Shown: positions 1 to 8,631 of the stretch, piece by piece
Layout of the letters: each line of letters starts with the position of its first letter
Numbering within the stretch: position 1 is the first letter of the stretch
Assembly: GCF_003026495.1 (NCBI RefSeq)
Contig: NZ_PYMA01000007.1
Location: forward strand, 62,001-126,000
Reading direction: 5' to 3'
Length of the DNA stretch: 64,000 nucleotides
DNA from: Photobacterium sanctipauli
GTDB taxonomy: Bacteria > Pseudomonadota > Gammaproteobacteria > Enterobacterales > Vibrionaceae
Notes under the pieces: model-generated
The model's input: only the letters and a program-made list of their open reading frames with translations
Database searches by the model: none
What the model was told of the DNA's origin: nothing
Position numbers and translations under genes: made by a program

Positions 1-455
1 GAGAAGTAGTACATTTCGGCTTCGGGGAAATACGGCTTTTTATAAGAGCCGAACGGCACATTGAAACCGCCCTTCTTGTTATAGCGGCACAGGCCATTAA
101 AGCCATGGCGGTTCATGTACAGGAAATACAACGAACGCAGGTATGGATCTTGGGTGTTATTGAAGGCTTCGCGGATCTCCAAGTACGCCCCTTTTTGGTT
201 GTACTCGGGGGTAAACAATGCCTTCGCATCCTTGATGTACTGCTCAGGCTGGTTCTTGAGGATATTGTACAGGTTGATCAGGTCCGGGTTGATATCGGCC
301 AACAGGTACTGTTCGAAGTCGGTATTTAGGAACACGGAACCGGCACCCACAAAAGGCTCAACCAGTTTGCGTGCAGGCGGAAGGCGGCGTTCAATATCCT
401 CGACCAGGGAATACTTGCCCCCGGCCCATTTAAGGAATGCACGATGCTTTTTCAT
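1..455 (-). CDS. dam: DNA adenine methylase Dam (C-terminus cut by window edge)
   Basis: Only the first 151 residues lie in the window; the gene runs off the left edge. It starts with MKKHRAFLKWAGGKY, the AdoMet-binding N-terminus of Dam (KWAGGK at residues 9-14), followed by the FVGAGSVF motif. The catalytic DPPY motif lies outside the window. Dam methylates adenine in GATC and acts in mismatch repair, replication timing and gene regulation. It is the last visible gene of a minus-strand series aroK-aroB-damX-dam, the usual enteric and Vibrio order, with about 100 bases between damX and dam. Identification is firm, but its length and integrity cannot be judged. Confidence 0.93.
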   Translation of the reverse strand, partial: MKKHRAFLKWAGGKYSLVEDIERRLPPARKLVEPFVGAGSVFLNTDFEQYLLADINPDLINLYNILKNQPEQYIKDAKALFTPEYNQKGAYLEIREAFNNTQDPYLRSLYFLYMNRHGFNGLCRYNKKGGFNVPFGSYKKPYFPEAEMYYF

Positions 456-559
456 TCAGCTAACCACCAATACCGACTTTGTTACGAAAGGTGGCGGATT
501 GTACACCATTTCATACCGTCACTGATACCGCTAACCGGGAAATATCTCGGCCAATCGCG

Positions 560-2128
560 TTATTTCACCCGCTCGATTTCGGTATGGATCTGGCGATAGG
601 ATTTCACCCACGGCTGGAGTGCCTGAATACGCTGCGGTAATTGGGTCTCGGCACGGCGCGCCGCCACCACATTTGGGTAGTCGCCAGTGACGATAATGAA
701 CCACGGCACCCCGTTACGGCGGGTTTCATAGACACTCGCCAACGAATCAATGTCGTAGTCGTCAATAAACTTACTGGCCGCATCCAACGACTTCATCGCC
801 GCCAGTTGCAAAGCGTAATGGTTGGCATCAACCGATGTCAGCGCCTCGCCAAGTACCGATGCCGGCACTGATGTTTGGGGAGCTGGTTGAACAGCGGTAG
901 ACGATGTTTGGCTTGGGGTTGTATCCGTGCTTGGTTCAGCATCGACAGTATTTGTTTCACCCCCAGCTTGGGGCTGTTCACTGGCCCCGCCTTCGGGCAA
1001 CACCGGTTGCAGCGTATCGCGCATATCAACCACGGCCTCTTCGCCCGAGCCACCGAGATCTTGCTCGGAAATCATCGCGTCCACCACGTCCGACGGCACG
1101 ACCACGCGCTGGTTGGTTTCGCTGCGCCCAACCGTCAGCCCCTCAATCGACACTTCCGGCGGCAAGTTATGGCTGTCATCTGCGCTGGTATCAACAGCAC
1201 CAGCAGAAGCCGTCTCTTCCGGCTCGACGGGGCTAGCCTGCTCCTCTTCCGCCAGGTTGGAAGATAGATCCATGGTGCCTGTTACGTCGACTTCGGCCAA
1301 GGCCTCATCAAGCTGTGCTTGCCCGACCCCGCCCGCAACCTCATTGGTCGCCGATGGGTAGAGCCAGCCTACAATCGCCGCCACCGCGATCACCAACAGT
1401 ACAGCCATCACCACCAATGGCGATGGTTTTCGAGAAGTTTGATTAGCCATATCCTGATGCTCTCCCTGCTCCAATTTGACCAGCTCCCCCGGTTTAGGGG
1501 CGACCTTGCTCGCTCTTTCTCGCAATAAACGCCGTCCCTGGGCGTCCAGCGGTTCTGCCGCAAACATTGTTTCGACAAAGGTTTGCACCTCTTGTTCCGC
1601 CAGCGGTGGAATTTCCACTTCAAGCGGCAACTGCCCCTGCCCATGGGAGGTTGACTCGAGGTACTTGTCCAACCGGCCGGTATGGCTAAACAGCAGCACA
1701 TTCACCTGCCAGTCTGGCTCAGCCTGGCCTTTTTGCACCAAGGCCCATAGCTCGGCAATGATGGCTGGGCTTAATAGGTGGGCATCATCCACGACCAGTA
1801 ATAGTTGGACTGGGTATTGGCCCAAAATCCGCTCGATACTTTGCAGCAGGGGATCATGCTCGTTGAAAACCGCATTCGGGGCGAGTTGCTGGAGTATGAT
1901 TGCCCGGTGCTGGGCATCGCTTTGGCTTGGGTGGCACAGCATCAGCACCTGTTGGCTGGCATCAGCCCAGTTTTCAAGGTAGCGCTGCGCAAGCCACGTT
2001 TTACCCGCCCCCTCACCACCGGTGATTGGGATCAGGTTGGAGCTAAAACGGGTAAGGAATTGAATTCGGGAAAGGAGTTGGACCTGGGAATCCAGGTCCA
2101 AAGACATTACATGCATGCCACTGCTCAT
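560..2128 (-). CDS. damX: DamX, cell-division SPOR-domain protein with AAA-type ATPase region
   Basis: 522 residues. An N-terminal ATPase-like region has a Walker A motif GGEGAGKT at residues 37-44 and a Walker B-like LLLVVDDAH near residue 112. A single membrane helix lies near residues 237-258, followed by a long acidic, Ser/Pro/Glu-rich linker and a C-terminal SPOR domain from about residue 438 (NHYALQLAAMKS). SPOR domains bind denuded septal peptidoglycan, so the protein is expected at the division site with the C-terminus in the periplasm. It lies 11 bases after aroB, so it is probably cotranscribed. The ATG at 2128 was chosen; in-frame ATGs at 2116 and 2107 are alternatives. In Vibrio the N-terminal ATPase part is kept and resembles ExeA-type proteins. 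Confidence 0.9.
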   Translation of the reverse strand: MSSGMHVMSLDLDSQVQLLSRIQFLTRFSSNLIPITGGEGAGKTWLAQRYLENWADASQQVLMLCHPSQSDAQHRAIILQQLAPNAVFNEHDPLLQSIERILGQYPVQLLLVVDDAHLLSPAIIAELWALVQKGQAEPDWQVNVLLFSHTGRLDKYLESTSHGQGQLPLEVEIPPLAEQEVQTFVETMFAAEPLDAQGRRLLRERASKVAPKPGELVKLEQGEHQDMANQTSRKPSPLVVMAVLLVIAVAAIVGWLYPSATNEVAGGVGQAQLDEALAEVDVTGTMDLSSNLAEEEQASPVEPEETASAGAVDTSADDSHNLPPEVSIEGLTVGRSETNQRVVVPSDVVDAMISEQDLGGSGEEAVVDMRDTLQPVLPEGGASEQPQAGGETNTVDAEPSTDTTPSQTSSTAVQPAPQTSVPASVLGEALTSVDANHYALQLAAMKSLDAASKFIDDYDIDSLASVYETRRNGVPWFIIVTGDYPNVVAARRAETQLPQRIQALQPWVKSYRQIHTEIERVK

Positions 2129-2139
2129 CGGGGCCTACA

Positions 2140-3222
2140 TTACTTTTCAGCAATCACGCGCTGCAACACAGTTTCAGGCACGCCGGCAACCACTTCTGCT
2201 TGACCAATGCCTGTCGGCAAAATCAAGCGCAATTGGCCAGACAATACTTTCTTGTCGCGCATCATGTGCTTCATGTAACTGTCGAATGACATCCCCTCAG
2301 GCCCCTTAACCGGTAAGTTGGCCTTTTCCAGCAAGCGAATGATTCGCTCGACATCGGCGGATGACATTAGGCCCTGGTACTGAGCCGTCAGTGCAGCCTG
2401 TACCGTGCCAGCAGCCACTGCCTCACCGTGCAACCAGTTGCCATAACCCATTTCCGCTTCGATAGCGTGGCCAAAGGTATGGCCAAGGTTTAGCAATGCC
2501 CTAACACCCGATTCTTTTTCATCGGCCGCCACGACATCGGCTTTGATTTGACAGCAGCGAGCAATCGCATAGCTCAGGGCATCGTTATCCAACGCCTGCA
2601 GCTTCTCGATATTGTCTTCAAGCCAGCTGAAGAACTCCGCATCGGCAATAATGCCGTACTTAATCACTTCAGCCATCCCAGCCGCGAACTCGCGGGCCGG
2701 TAGCGTATTCAGGCAGTGGTTATCAATAATCACTGCTTTTGGCTGGTAGAAGGCACCAACCATGTTTTTGCCCAGCGGGTGGTTTACAGCCGTTTTGCCC
2801 CCTACCGACGAGTCAACTTGCGATAGCAAGGTGGTCGGTACCTGAACAAAATCCACCCCGCGCTGGTAACACGCCGCCGCAAACCCGACCACGTCGCCAA
2901 TCACGCCGCCGCCAAGGGCAACAATCACCACGTCGCGGGCATAGTTGCCTTCTAGCAAGAAGGTCATGATTTGGTTAAACGTATCAAGGGTTTTGTATTG
3001 CTCGCCGTCAGGCAAGGAAAGGAGTGCGACTTCGCAGGATAGTGAACGGATAGTCCCGATGACCTTATCGGCATACAACGGGGCTACCGTTTCATTACTG
3101 ACCACAACAACGCGTCGCCCTGCTGGGATCGCAGAGGAAAATAACGCCGGGTTATCAAATAACTCGGCGCCGATTGAAATTGGGTAACTTCTGTCACCGA
3201 GGTTGACGTTGATCCGTTCCAT
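2140..3222 (-). CDS. aroB: 3-dehydroquinate synthase
   Basis: 360 residues, normal length for AroB. It converts DAHP to 3-dehydroquinate, the second step of the shikimate pathway, using NAD+ and a divalent metal in the cytoplasm. The glycine-rich NAD-binding [11 protein letters not shown], the conserved lysine-rich region [14 protein letters not shown] and the metal-ligand motif [12 protein letters not shown] are all present. The gene starts 20 bases after aroK, which performs a later step of the same pathway, and is followed closely by damX. No unusual feature was seen. Confidence 0.97.
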   Translation of the reverse strand: MERINVNLGDRSYPISIGAELFDNPALFSSAIPAGRRVVVVSNETVAPLYADKVIGTIRSLSCEVALLSLPDGEQYKTLDTFNQIMTFLLEGNYARDVVIVALGGGVIGDVVGFAAACYQRGVDFVQVPTTLLSQVDSSVGGKTAVNHPLGKNMVGAFYQPKAVIIDNHCLNTLPAREFAAGMAEVIKYGIIADAEFFSWLEDNIEKLQALDNDALSYAIARCCQIKADVVAADEKESGVRALLNLGHTFGHAIEAEMGYGNWLHGEAVAAGTVQAALTAQYQGLMSSADVERIIRLLEKANLPVKGPEGMSFDSYMKHMMRDKKVLSGQLRLILPTGIGQAEVVAGVPETVLQRVIAEK

Positions 3223-3242
3223 GGCCAGCTCTCTGTATCTAA

Positions 3243-3761
3243 TTAACGCTCTTCAAGCATCTTGATGATTTGGTTTGCAACTACCTTCGCGCTCTGGTCA
3301 TCAGTGCGTACCACGTAGTCAGAAACTTCTTCATACAATGGATTACGCTCTTCTGCAAGAGAAACCAACACATCGCGAGGCGTATCAGTTTGCAGCAGAG
3401 GACGCTTTTTATCGCGCTGCGTACGTGCAAGCTGCTTCTCGATAGTCGTCTCAAGGTATACAACGATACCGCGAGCAGACAGGCGGTTGCGGTTGTCTTT
3501 GCTCTTCACAGAGCCACCACCAGTTGCCAATACGATACCTTGCTTCTGAGTCAGATCATCAATCACGTTCTCTTCGCGAACGCGGAAGCCTGCTTCACCC
3601 TCAACATCAAAAACCCAGCTGATGTCTGCGCCTGTGCGATCTTCGATTACTGAGTCAGAATCAAAGAACTCCATGTGCAGCTGCTGTGCAAGGTGTCTAC
3701 CGATAGTACTTTTGCCGGCACCCATTGGGCCGACCAGGAAAATATTTCGTTTTTCAGCCAT
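3243..3761 (-). CDS. aroK: Shikimate kinase I
   Basis: 172 residues, starting [19 protein letters not shown] as in E. coli AroK. This ATG at 3761 is preferred over an upstream TTG at 3770. The P-loop GPMGAGKST is at residues 11-19, followed by the shikimate-binding [11 protein letters not shown] and a central GGGSV. It phosphorylates shikimate with ATP in the chorismate pathway. It leads the aroK-aroB-damX-dam series and is separated from pilQ upstream by about 240 bases, so it probably has its own promoter there. Codon choice differs somewhat from pilQ next door, consistent with higher expression. Confidence 0.97.
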   Translation of the reverse strand: MAEKRNIFLVGPMGAGKSTIGRHLAQQLHMEFFDSDSVIEDRTGADISWVFDVEGEAGFRVREENVIDDLTQKQGIVLATGGGSVKSKDNRNRLSARGIVVYLETTIEKQLARTQRDKKRPLLQTDTPRDVLVSLAEERNPLYEEVSDYVVRTDDQSAKVVANQIIKMLEER

Positions 3762-4005
3762 TTTTAGCAATTTTACGCGCGGTTAATAAAACGACACCGC
3801 CCGCAGGCTTTCTCTATGAATAAGCCCGAGGCGCCAACTTCCTCACTTTTAATTCGTGATAAGACCGAAAATTATCTCAGGTCTAGACGGCCTTTGGCAA
3901 TAGTTAGAGCCGTTATTTATTCCAGCCCCGCTAAGCTCCTAGCTATCAATAGTAAGCTTTTATCAGAATTTTGCCGCGATTATCGTTGAAAAGAAGCAAT
4001 TTAGG
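3762..4005. other. pilQ-aroK intergenic region
   Basis: 244 bases between the end of pilQ and the start of aroK, both on the minus strand. It should hold the aroK promoter. I could not pick out a convincing sigma-70 promoter or a T-run terminator for pilQ. Confidence 0.4.
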
Positions 4006-5739
4006 CTATTGATAGACGATCTTTGGGGTGACGAAAATCAATAGTTCCCGCTTGGCAAGCTCTTCCAGTTTATGGCGGAAAAGTGCGCCAAGCACGGGTA
4101 AATCCCCGAGTAAGGGCACTTTACGCACCGAGTTATTCAGGGCGTGCTGGTATATGCCGCCAAGCACAACCGTTTCGCCATTTTCGACCAGCACCTGGGT
4201 ACCGATGCGCTGGGTATCGATCGCCACCGCTTCGCCCGTGCCGGTATTCACGACCGAACCCGGTTTGTCTTGGGTTACCACCAAGTCCAATACCAATTTC
4301 CCGTCGGGGGTGATTTGCGGTGTGACCATCAAGCTCAGCACCGCTTTTTTGAAGCCCACCGACACCGCCCCGCTCGATGATGCCTCCAGGTATGGGATTT
4401 CTGTCCCCTGCTCAATATAGGCCATCTTCTTGTTGGTGGTCATCAAGCGCGGGCTCGAGATAATTTCGGCTTTGTTTTCCGATTGCAAGGCAGACAGTTC
4501 TAGATCCAGCAAGACATCGCCAATTTTCGCCACTTGGAATGCTATGCTCGATGCCCCGGCCTTGGTCGCGGCAAGGTTCACATTGAGAAAATCGTCAACG
4601 GTGGCCTCATCTTCCAGCAAGCCAATCGAATTGAGGTTACTTTCGATAGAGCCGCCAACCGTATTGTTACCGTTTGTCGACAAGATCCCCCAGCGAACGC
4701 CTAGCTCATCGACATCCCCTTCGTTGACCGTGACAATCCGCGCCTCGATCTGCACTTGCTTCACGGGCACATCCAACGCGGCGACAATATCGCGAATATT
4801 GGTCAAGCTATCGGGGATATCATTGATGATCAGGGAATTGGTACGCGCATCGATGTGCAACGAGCCGCGCGCAGACAACATGCTCTCCCCATCTTCTTCG
4901 CCAAGCAGCAAATCCCCTAGATCGGTCGCCTTGGCATAGCTGATCTGGATGATCTCAGAGCGCAATGAGGCAAGCTCTTCTTCTTTGCGCTTAGCCGCCA
5001 ACTGCTGCTGCTCACCCTGGGCCAACTCGTCTTTGGGCGCAACCAGCACCACCGAGCCTTGCTCGCGCTTATCAAGCCCCTTGGCTTTGAGGATAATATC
5101 GAGCACTTGTTGCCACGGCACGTCGTCAAGTCGCAATGTCAAGTTGCCCTGCACCGAGTCGGACACCACCAGGTTAAAGTCGTTGTACTCAGCGATAAGC
5201 TGAAGCACATTGCGGACAGGAACATCTTGAAAATTTATCGAGATAGGCTTGCCATCATAGGTGATCTGGGTTGGGACGTCGGCGGCTGCCAGGGCGGCCT
5301 CTACAACGGCAATCGAGACCTCGACGGCACGCCCCTCGCTGCTGTAGTCATAGCGAAATGTACCGCTCATCGTCACCACCAGCCTCACACCGCGCTCGGT
5401 CCTGAATGTTTCGACGGTACTGACCTGGGTACCGAAATCCGCAACATCGAGCAAATAGACCATTTCGTCGCGGATAGTAGTGTCATGGATATCGATATAG
5501 AGTTGCTTGCCCGATTGGCGCATATCCACCAATGATCGCGCCTGGGCCAGCTCGATGAGCAGCAGGCCTTCAGATTGCGCCGTCCGCTGAAAATCAATCT
5601 TGGTCACCTGGTTTTCCGCCGCCTGCGCCCCCCACACAGAGCCAAAGGCAAGAAGGCAAACCAACCCCGCCACCTTTGCCACGCAATTCCTACACCCCAA
5701 CCAACTAACTAGCCCCAAAGCCGTCCTTGCCATCATCAT
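4006..5739 (-). CDS. pilQ: Type IV pilus secretin PilQ
   Basis: 577 residues from the chosen ATG at 5739, 19 bases after pilP; longer in-frame versions would overlap pilP and bury the signal peptide. A signal peptide ends near AQAAENQ. An AMIN domain follows (about residues 45-145, peptidoglycan binding), then a secretin N-terminal short domain, a NolW-like N1 domain (IDARTNSLIINDIPDS) and the C-terminal secretin beta-barrel with the VPLLGDLPVLGALFR signature. PilQ forms the outer-membrane pore through which the pilus exits. It has a single AMIN domain, as in other gammaproteobacteria. It is the last gene of pilMNOPQ. MshL was considered, but the neighbours fit PilQ. Confidence 0.95.
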   Translation of the reverse strand: MMMARTALGLVSWLGCRNCVAKVAGLVCLLAFGSVWGAQAAENQVTKIDFQRTAQSEGLLLIELAQARSLVDMRQSGKQLYIDIHDTTIRDEMVYLLDVADFGTQVSTVETFRTERGVRLVVTMSGTFRYDYSSEGRAVEVSIAVVEAALAAADVPTQITYDGKPISINFQDVPVRNVLQLIAEYNDFNLVVSDSVQGNLTLRLDDVPWQQVLDIILKAKGLDKREQGSVVLVAPKDELAQGEQQQLAAKRKEEELASLRSEIIQISYAKATDLGDLLLGEEDGESMLSARGSLHIDARTNSLIINDIPDSLTNIRDIVAALDVPVKQVQIEARIVTVNEGDVDELGVRWGILSTNGNNTVGGSIESNLNSIGLLEDEATVDDFLNVNLAATKAGASSIAFQVAKIGDVLLDLELSALQSENKAEIISSPRLMTTNKKMAYIEQGTEIPYLEASSSGAVSVGFKKAVLSLMVTPQITPDGKLVLDLVVTQDKPGSVVNTGTGEAVAIDTQRIGTQVLVENGETVVLGGIYQHALNNSVRKVPLLGDLPVLGALFRHKLEELAKRELLIFVTPKIVYQ

Positions 5740-5758
5740 CCGTCTCAATTTATATGCC

Positions 5759-6292
5759 TTATACGTCGCTATCATGCTTGACCAGGGCCAGGGAGCTCGC
5801 TCTTTTAATCCAGCACCCCTCGCCATCAGGCAATACTTCTTCAATCTCTACGGCCTTCCGGCCGACCTGCTTAATCCTGCCTTGGTTTAACCCTATGTAG
5901 TGCCCTTCCCTCACTTTGGCCAACTTGCCTTCCGGGGTGTAAATCAACGCCCATAGCTGCTCGGCATCCCCTATCACCCCTCGCATGCTTAGCTGGGCCA
6001 ACGGGTAGCGCTCCAGCGGCGCGCGTTGCGATCGCACCGTCGGCTGCCAACAAGCCAATTTTTGTCCACCCAGTACCTCCCCGGGCTCCGGGTAGGGCTG
6101 CATAAAAGGCGAGCGGGTACTGGTCATCACAAACGATTCGGCAACGAAGGTCGGCTGCTCCTCCAAGGGCTCGACACTCGCATGCGCCTGTTGATGGGAG
6201 TGGCTAATAAACTGGGCCACCGAGTCGTCATTGGCCTTGCACCCCATCAAGCCGACCAGCCACAAGCCGGCAACCCAAATGCGTCGCTTCAT
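5759..6292 (-). CDS. pilP: Type IV pilus inner-membrane lipoprotein PilP
   Basis: 177 residues. An N-terminal lipoprotein signal has a lipobox ending at Cys18 (GLMGC). A Pro-rich middle segment contains the conserved PFMQPYPEP-like sequence, and a C-terminal beta-domain contains the LSMRGVIGD motif typical of PilP. It links the PilNO inner-membrane complex to the PilQ secretin. The start overlaps the pilO stop by 4 bases, indicating translational coupling. Confidence 0.93.
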   Translation of the reverse strand: MKRRIWVAGLWLVGLMGCKANDDSVAQFISHSHQQAHASVEPLEEQPTFVAESFVMTSTRSPFMQPYPEPGEVLGGQKLACWQPTVRSQRAPLERYPLAQLSMRGVIGDAEQLWALIYTPEGKLAKVREGHYIGLNQGRIKQVGRKAVEIEEVLPDGEGCWIKRASSLALVKHDSDV

Positions 6293-6885
6293 CCTTGCTC
6301 CTTGACCGGCGCCTTAAACCGATATGTTGTCGCCGATACCCTGAGCGTGAGTTGGCCTTTCACTTCGGTGCCCTGGGGCTTTTTCAACTCGATATCTTTT
6401 AAGGTGACAATCCGAGACAACTTGGCAATATCCTCAACAAACAAACCGATATCTTCATATTCCCCAGTCAAAACAATGCTGATCGGCAGTTCAAAGTACA
6501 ACCCGTGCTCCACCCTCGACGCCCACTCAATACGTTGAAACTCAAGCCCATTGCGCACACCGATATCGTTGACGCTGCTCAGTAGGCTGGCTAGCTCCTC
6601 TTCCTCGGGCAATTGGCGGACAACAAACTGGTAGCGGTCTTCCAAGATTTCAATTTGCTGCCTCACCTTGGGCAAGGCCGCGACCTGGTTAGCCCGACGT
6701 ACCAACTGCTGCCGCAAATCAGCCTCGGTCAATTTCACCCGGGCCAGCTCATCCTGCATCGGGGTGATCCAATACCAGTATCCGGCCACGGCAAGGACGG
6801 CTGCCAATAAAGCGGCCACCACACACTGGGCCGCAAAGGGCCACTCCATCATTTCATCGAGCTCGAGCTCATGCCAATCAGTCAC
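6289..6885 (-). CDS. pilO: Type IV pilus alignment subcomplex protein PilO
   Basis: 198 residues. A short cytoplasmic N-terminus is followed by one membrane helix at about residues 17-40, a coiled-coil periplasmic stretch (about 45-95) and a ferredoxin-like C-terminal domain. PilO pairs with PilN and binds PilP in the inner-membrane alignment complex. It overlaps pilN by 8 bases and pilP by 4. Sequence conservation in this family is low, so the call rests on length, topology and position in the operon. Confidence 0.9.
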   Translation of the reverse strand: MTDWHELELDEMMEWPFAAQCVVAALLAAVLAVAGYWYWITPMQDELARVKLTEADLRQQLVRRANQVAALPKVRQQIEILEDRYQFVVRQLPEEEELASLLSSVNDIGVRNGLEFQRIEWASRVEHGLYFELPISIVLTGEYEDIGLFVEDIAKLSRIVTLKDIELKKPQGTEVKGQLTLRVSATTYRFKAPVKEQG

Positions 6886-7477
6886 CGGGGAGCTCCTTCT
6901 TGCCTTGCTTTATCGCCAGCAACGCCTCTTGGGGTGTTCGCAGCACGAATGACGCTTTGAATTGGGTCTTTTCACGCTCTTGCTCCCCCTTCTCTAGCAC
7001 GATGGAATGCATATTCACCTGGCTCAGCCACTCTGATGATTCAGCGTTCGATAACAGCGTGGCCAAGCGGCCGTTCGAGTCGCCGACGCCCTCGACCTTG
7101 GTATGGCTGCCAGTCATCACCAGTGATTTAAGGTACACCCCTTGGGGCACAACACTGGGTAATAGGCTCATCAGGCGGGTGATATGGTTACGCCCTTTTT
7201 GAATATCGGTGATCACCGCCAAGCGCTGGCTAAGTGCATCACGCTGCCTGTCCATCTCGGGCAGCAGCGACAACTGCTGCTCGAGCAACCTGATCTCATT
7301 CGACAATTGGCTATTGCGCTCATGTTGGATCTGTTGCTGCTGGCCAAGAAAACCCGAGGCAAGCCATAACCCAAAAGCGACCATGCCTGCCACGCCAGCC
7401 AGTAAGGCAGTAAAACGTTGCCGGTGTTGGCGCCGCCTTTCTTCACGCCAAGGAAGCAGGTTGAGTTTGGCTATCAT
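6878..7477 (-). CDS. pilN: Type IV pilus alignment subcomplex protein PilN
   Basis: 199 residues. The cytoplasmic N-terminus MIAKLNLLPWREERR carries the conserved NLLPWR motif that docks into PilM. A membrane helix follows at about residues 24-44, then a periplasmic coiled coil and a small alpha/beta domain. The start codon overlaps the pilM stop by 4 bases. It forms heterodimers with PilO. Confidence 0.93.
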   Translation of the reverse strand: MIAKLNLLPWREERRRQHRQRFTALLAGVAGMVAFGLWLASGFLGQQQQIQHERNSQLSNEIRLLEQQLSLLPEMDRQRDALSQRLAVITDIQKGRNHITRLMSLLPSVVPQGVYLKSLVMTGSHTKVEGVGDSNGRLATLLSNAESSEWLSQVNMHSIVLEKGEQEREKTQFKASFVLRTPQEALLAIKQGKKELPGD

Positions 7478-8484
7478 GCCGCCGTCCCTCGAACAGCCAA
7501 TCCCGCGGCCACAGCATATTGCCCGAGCATCCCCTGCTCCAGCGCCGCATCAATTTTCTGGCTGCGCTCAAATACCGCCAATGGGTGTAGCCCTTTCACG
7601 CTGATCCCGAGCATCCGCTGCAACACTTGGTGCACAACAAATTGCTGGCCGCCGCCGCTCAGCCAAACCCCTTGCAATGTCGCCCGGGGGTGGGTCGAGT
7701 TATACAGTTGGAATTGACGCCTGAGGTTATCGGCCAGCAACTTGGTAAAGCGCTCCCTCGCCTCTAGGTTTGCCGTATCCGTTGAACCTGCAAGATCCAT
7801 CTGGGTGGATGGCTTTTCGAATGATTCCGCGCCGAAGGCAAGCTCCCGGTGGTATGCCGCACTATTGGCAGGGTTGACGCAAAATGCGGTTCGGCATTGG
7901 CCGACATCGACCACCCCCCACTGGCCATCGGTCTCGTGGCTTTGGGCGGTGACCGATTCAAGCCAGAGCAAGGCATGGGTTTGCAGTTCCACCACCTGTG
8001 GTTTCAACCCGGCCTTGCGCAATACCGCCACCCGGTTTTCAACCGTTTCCCTGCGGGCGGCAAACACTTGGTAGGGCAAGGTGGGTGCCGGCTCGGCAAA
8101 CGAGTCGGTCGCGAGCGGGAAAAAATCGGTACTTAGCTCTTCAACGGGGAACGGCGACGAAGCACTGAGGGCCTGCTCAACCGCAAACACCGCCTCGTCT
8201 TCGCTCAAGCTGGTGTCGAGCTGAATCACCTTGCTGATCACCGCGCTATCGGGCAGCGCAAGCACGGCATTGCGGGCCCCGAAAGGCAGGCTCTTTTTTA
8301 ATTTACGTACAGCTGACAACAAGGAAGGGGCATTTACGCTATGCTGCTCGTTAAGTACCGGAGTCGTTAAGATGACCTCGGCGAAAGCCACTAGTTCTAG
8401 ATCGGTTTTCTTCTGTCTTAACACCACCGCCTTGACACTGTGGTGGCCAATATCAATCCCAATAGTTAGTGGGTTCCGAAACAT
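7474..8484 (-). CDS. pilM: Type IV pilus actin-like ATPase PilM
   Basis: 336 residues, a cytoplasmic actin/FtsA-like fold. The N-terminus TIGIDIGHHSVKAVVL matches the phosphate-1 motif, and GVVDVGQCRTAF near residue 190 and GVWLSGGGQQ near residue 275 are the later nucleotide-binding motifs. PilM recruits PilN and connects the motor to the alignment complex. It is the first gene of the pilMNOPQ operon. The promoter should lie in the 147-base region shared with the divergent mrcA. Confidence 0.94.
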   Translation of the reverse strand: MFRNPLTIGIDIGHHSVKAVVLRQKKTDLELVAFAEVILTTPVLNEQHSVNAPSLLSAVRKLKKSLPFGARNAVLALPDSAVISKVIQLDTSLSEDEAVFAVEQALSASSPFPVEELSTDFFPLATDSFAEPAPTLPYQVFAARRETVENRVAVLRKAGLKPQVVELQTHALLWLESVTAQSHETDGQWGVVDVGQCRTAFCVNPANSAAYHRELAFGAESFEKPSTQMDLAGSTDTANLEARERFTKLLADNLRRQFQLYNSTHPRATLQGVWLSGGGQQFVVHQVLQRMLGISVKGLHPLAVFERSQKIDAALEQGMLGQYAVAAGLAVRGTAA

Positions 8485-8631
8485 ACCGTGCTATGCTCCC
8501 TAGTAAGCGGAAAAGCAAAATGTTTTGAAAAACAAACACCGCGTTATGGCGTTAATTTTACTGAAGTTATCTTTATACTATCGGTAGATGGATATTAAAC
8601 GCGCGAATGTTGGTGTAACGGGAATTCTCAA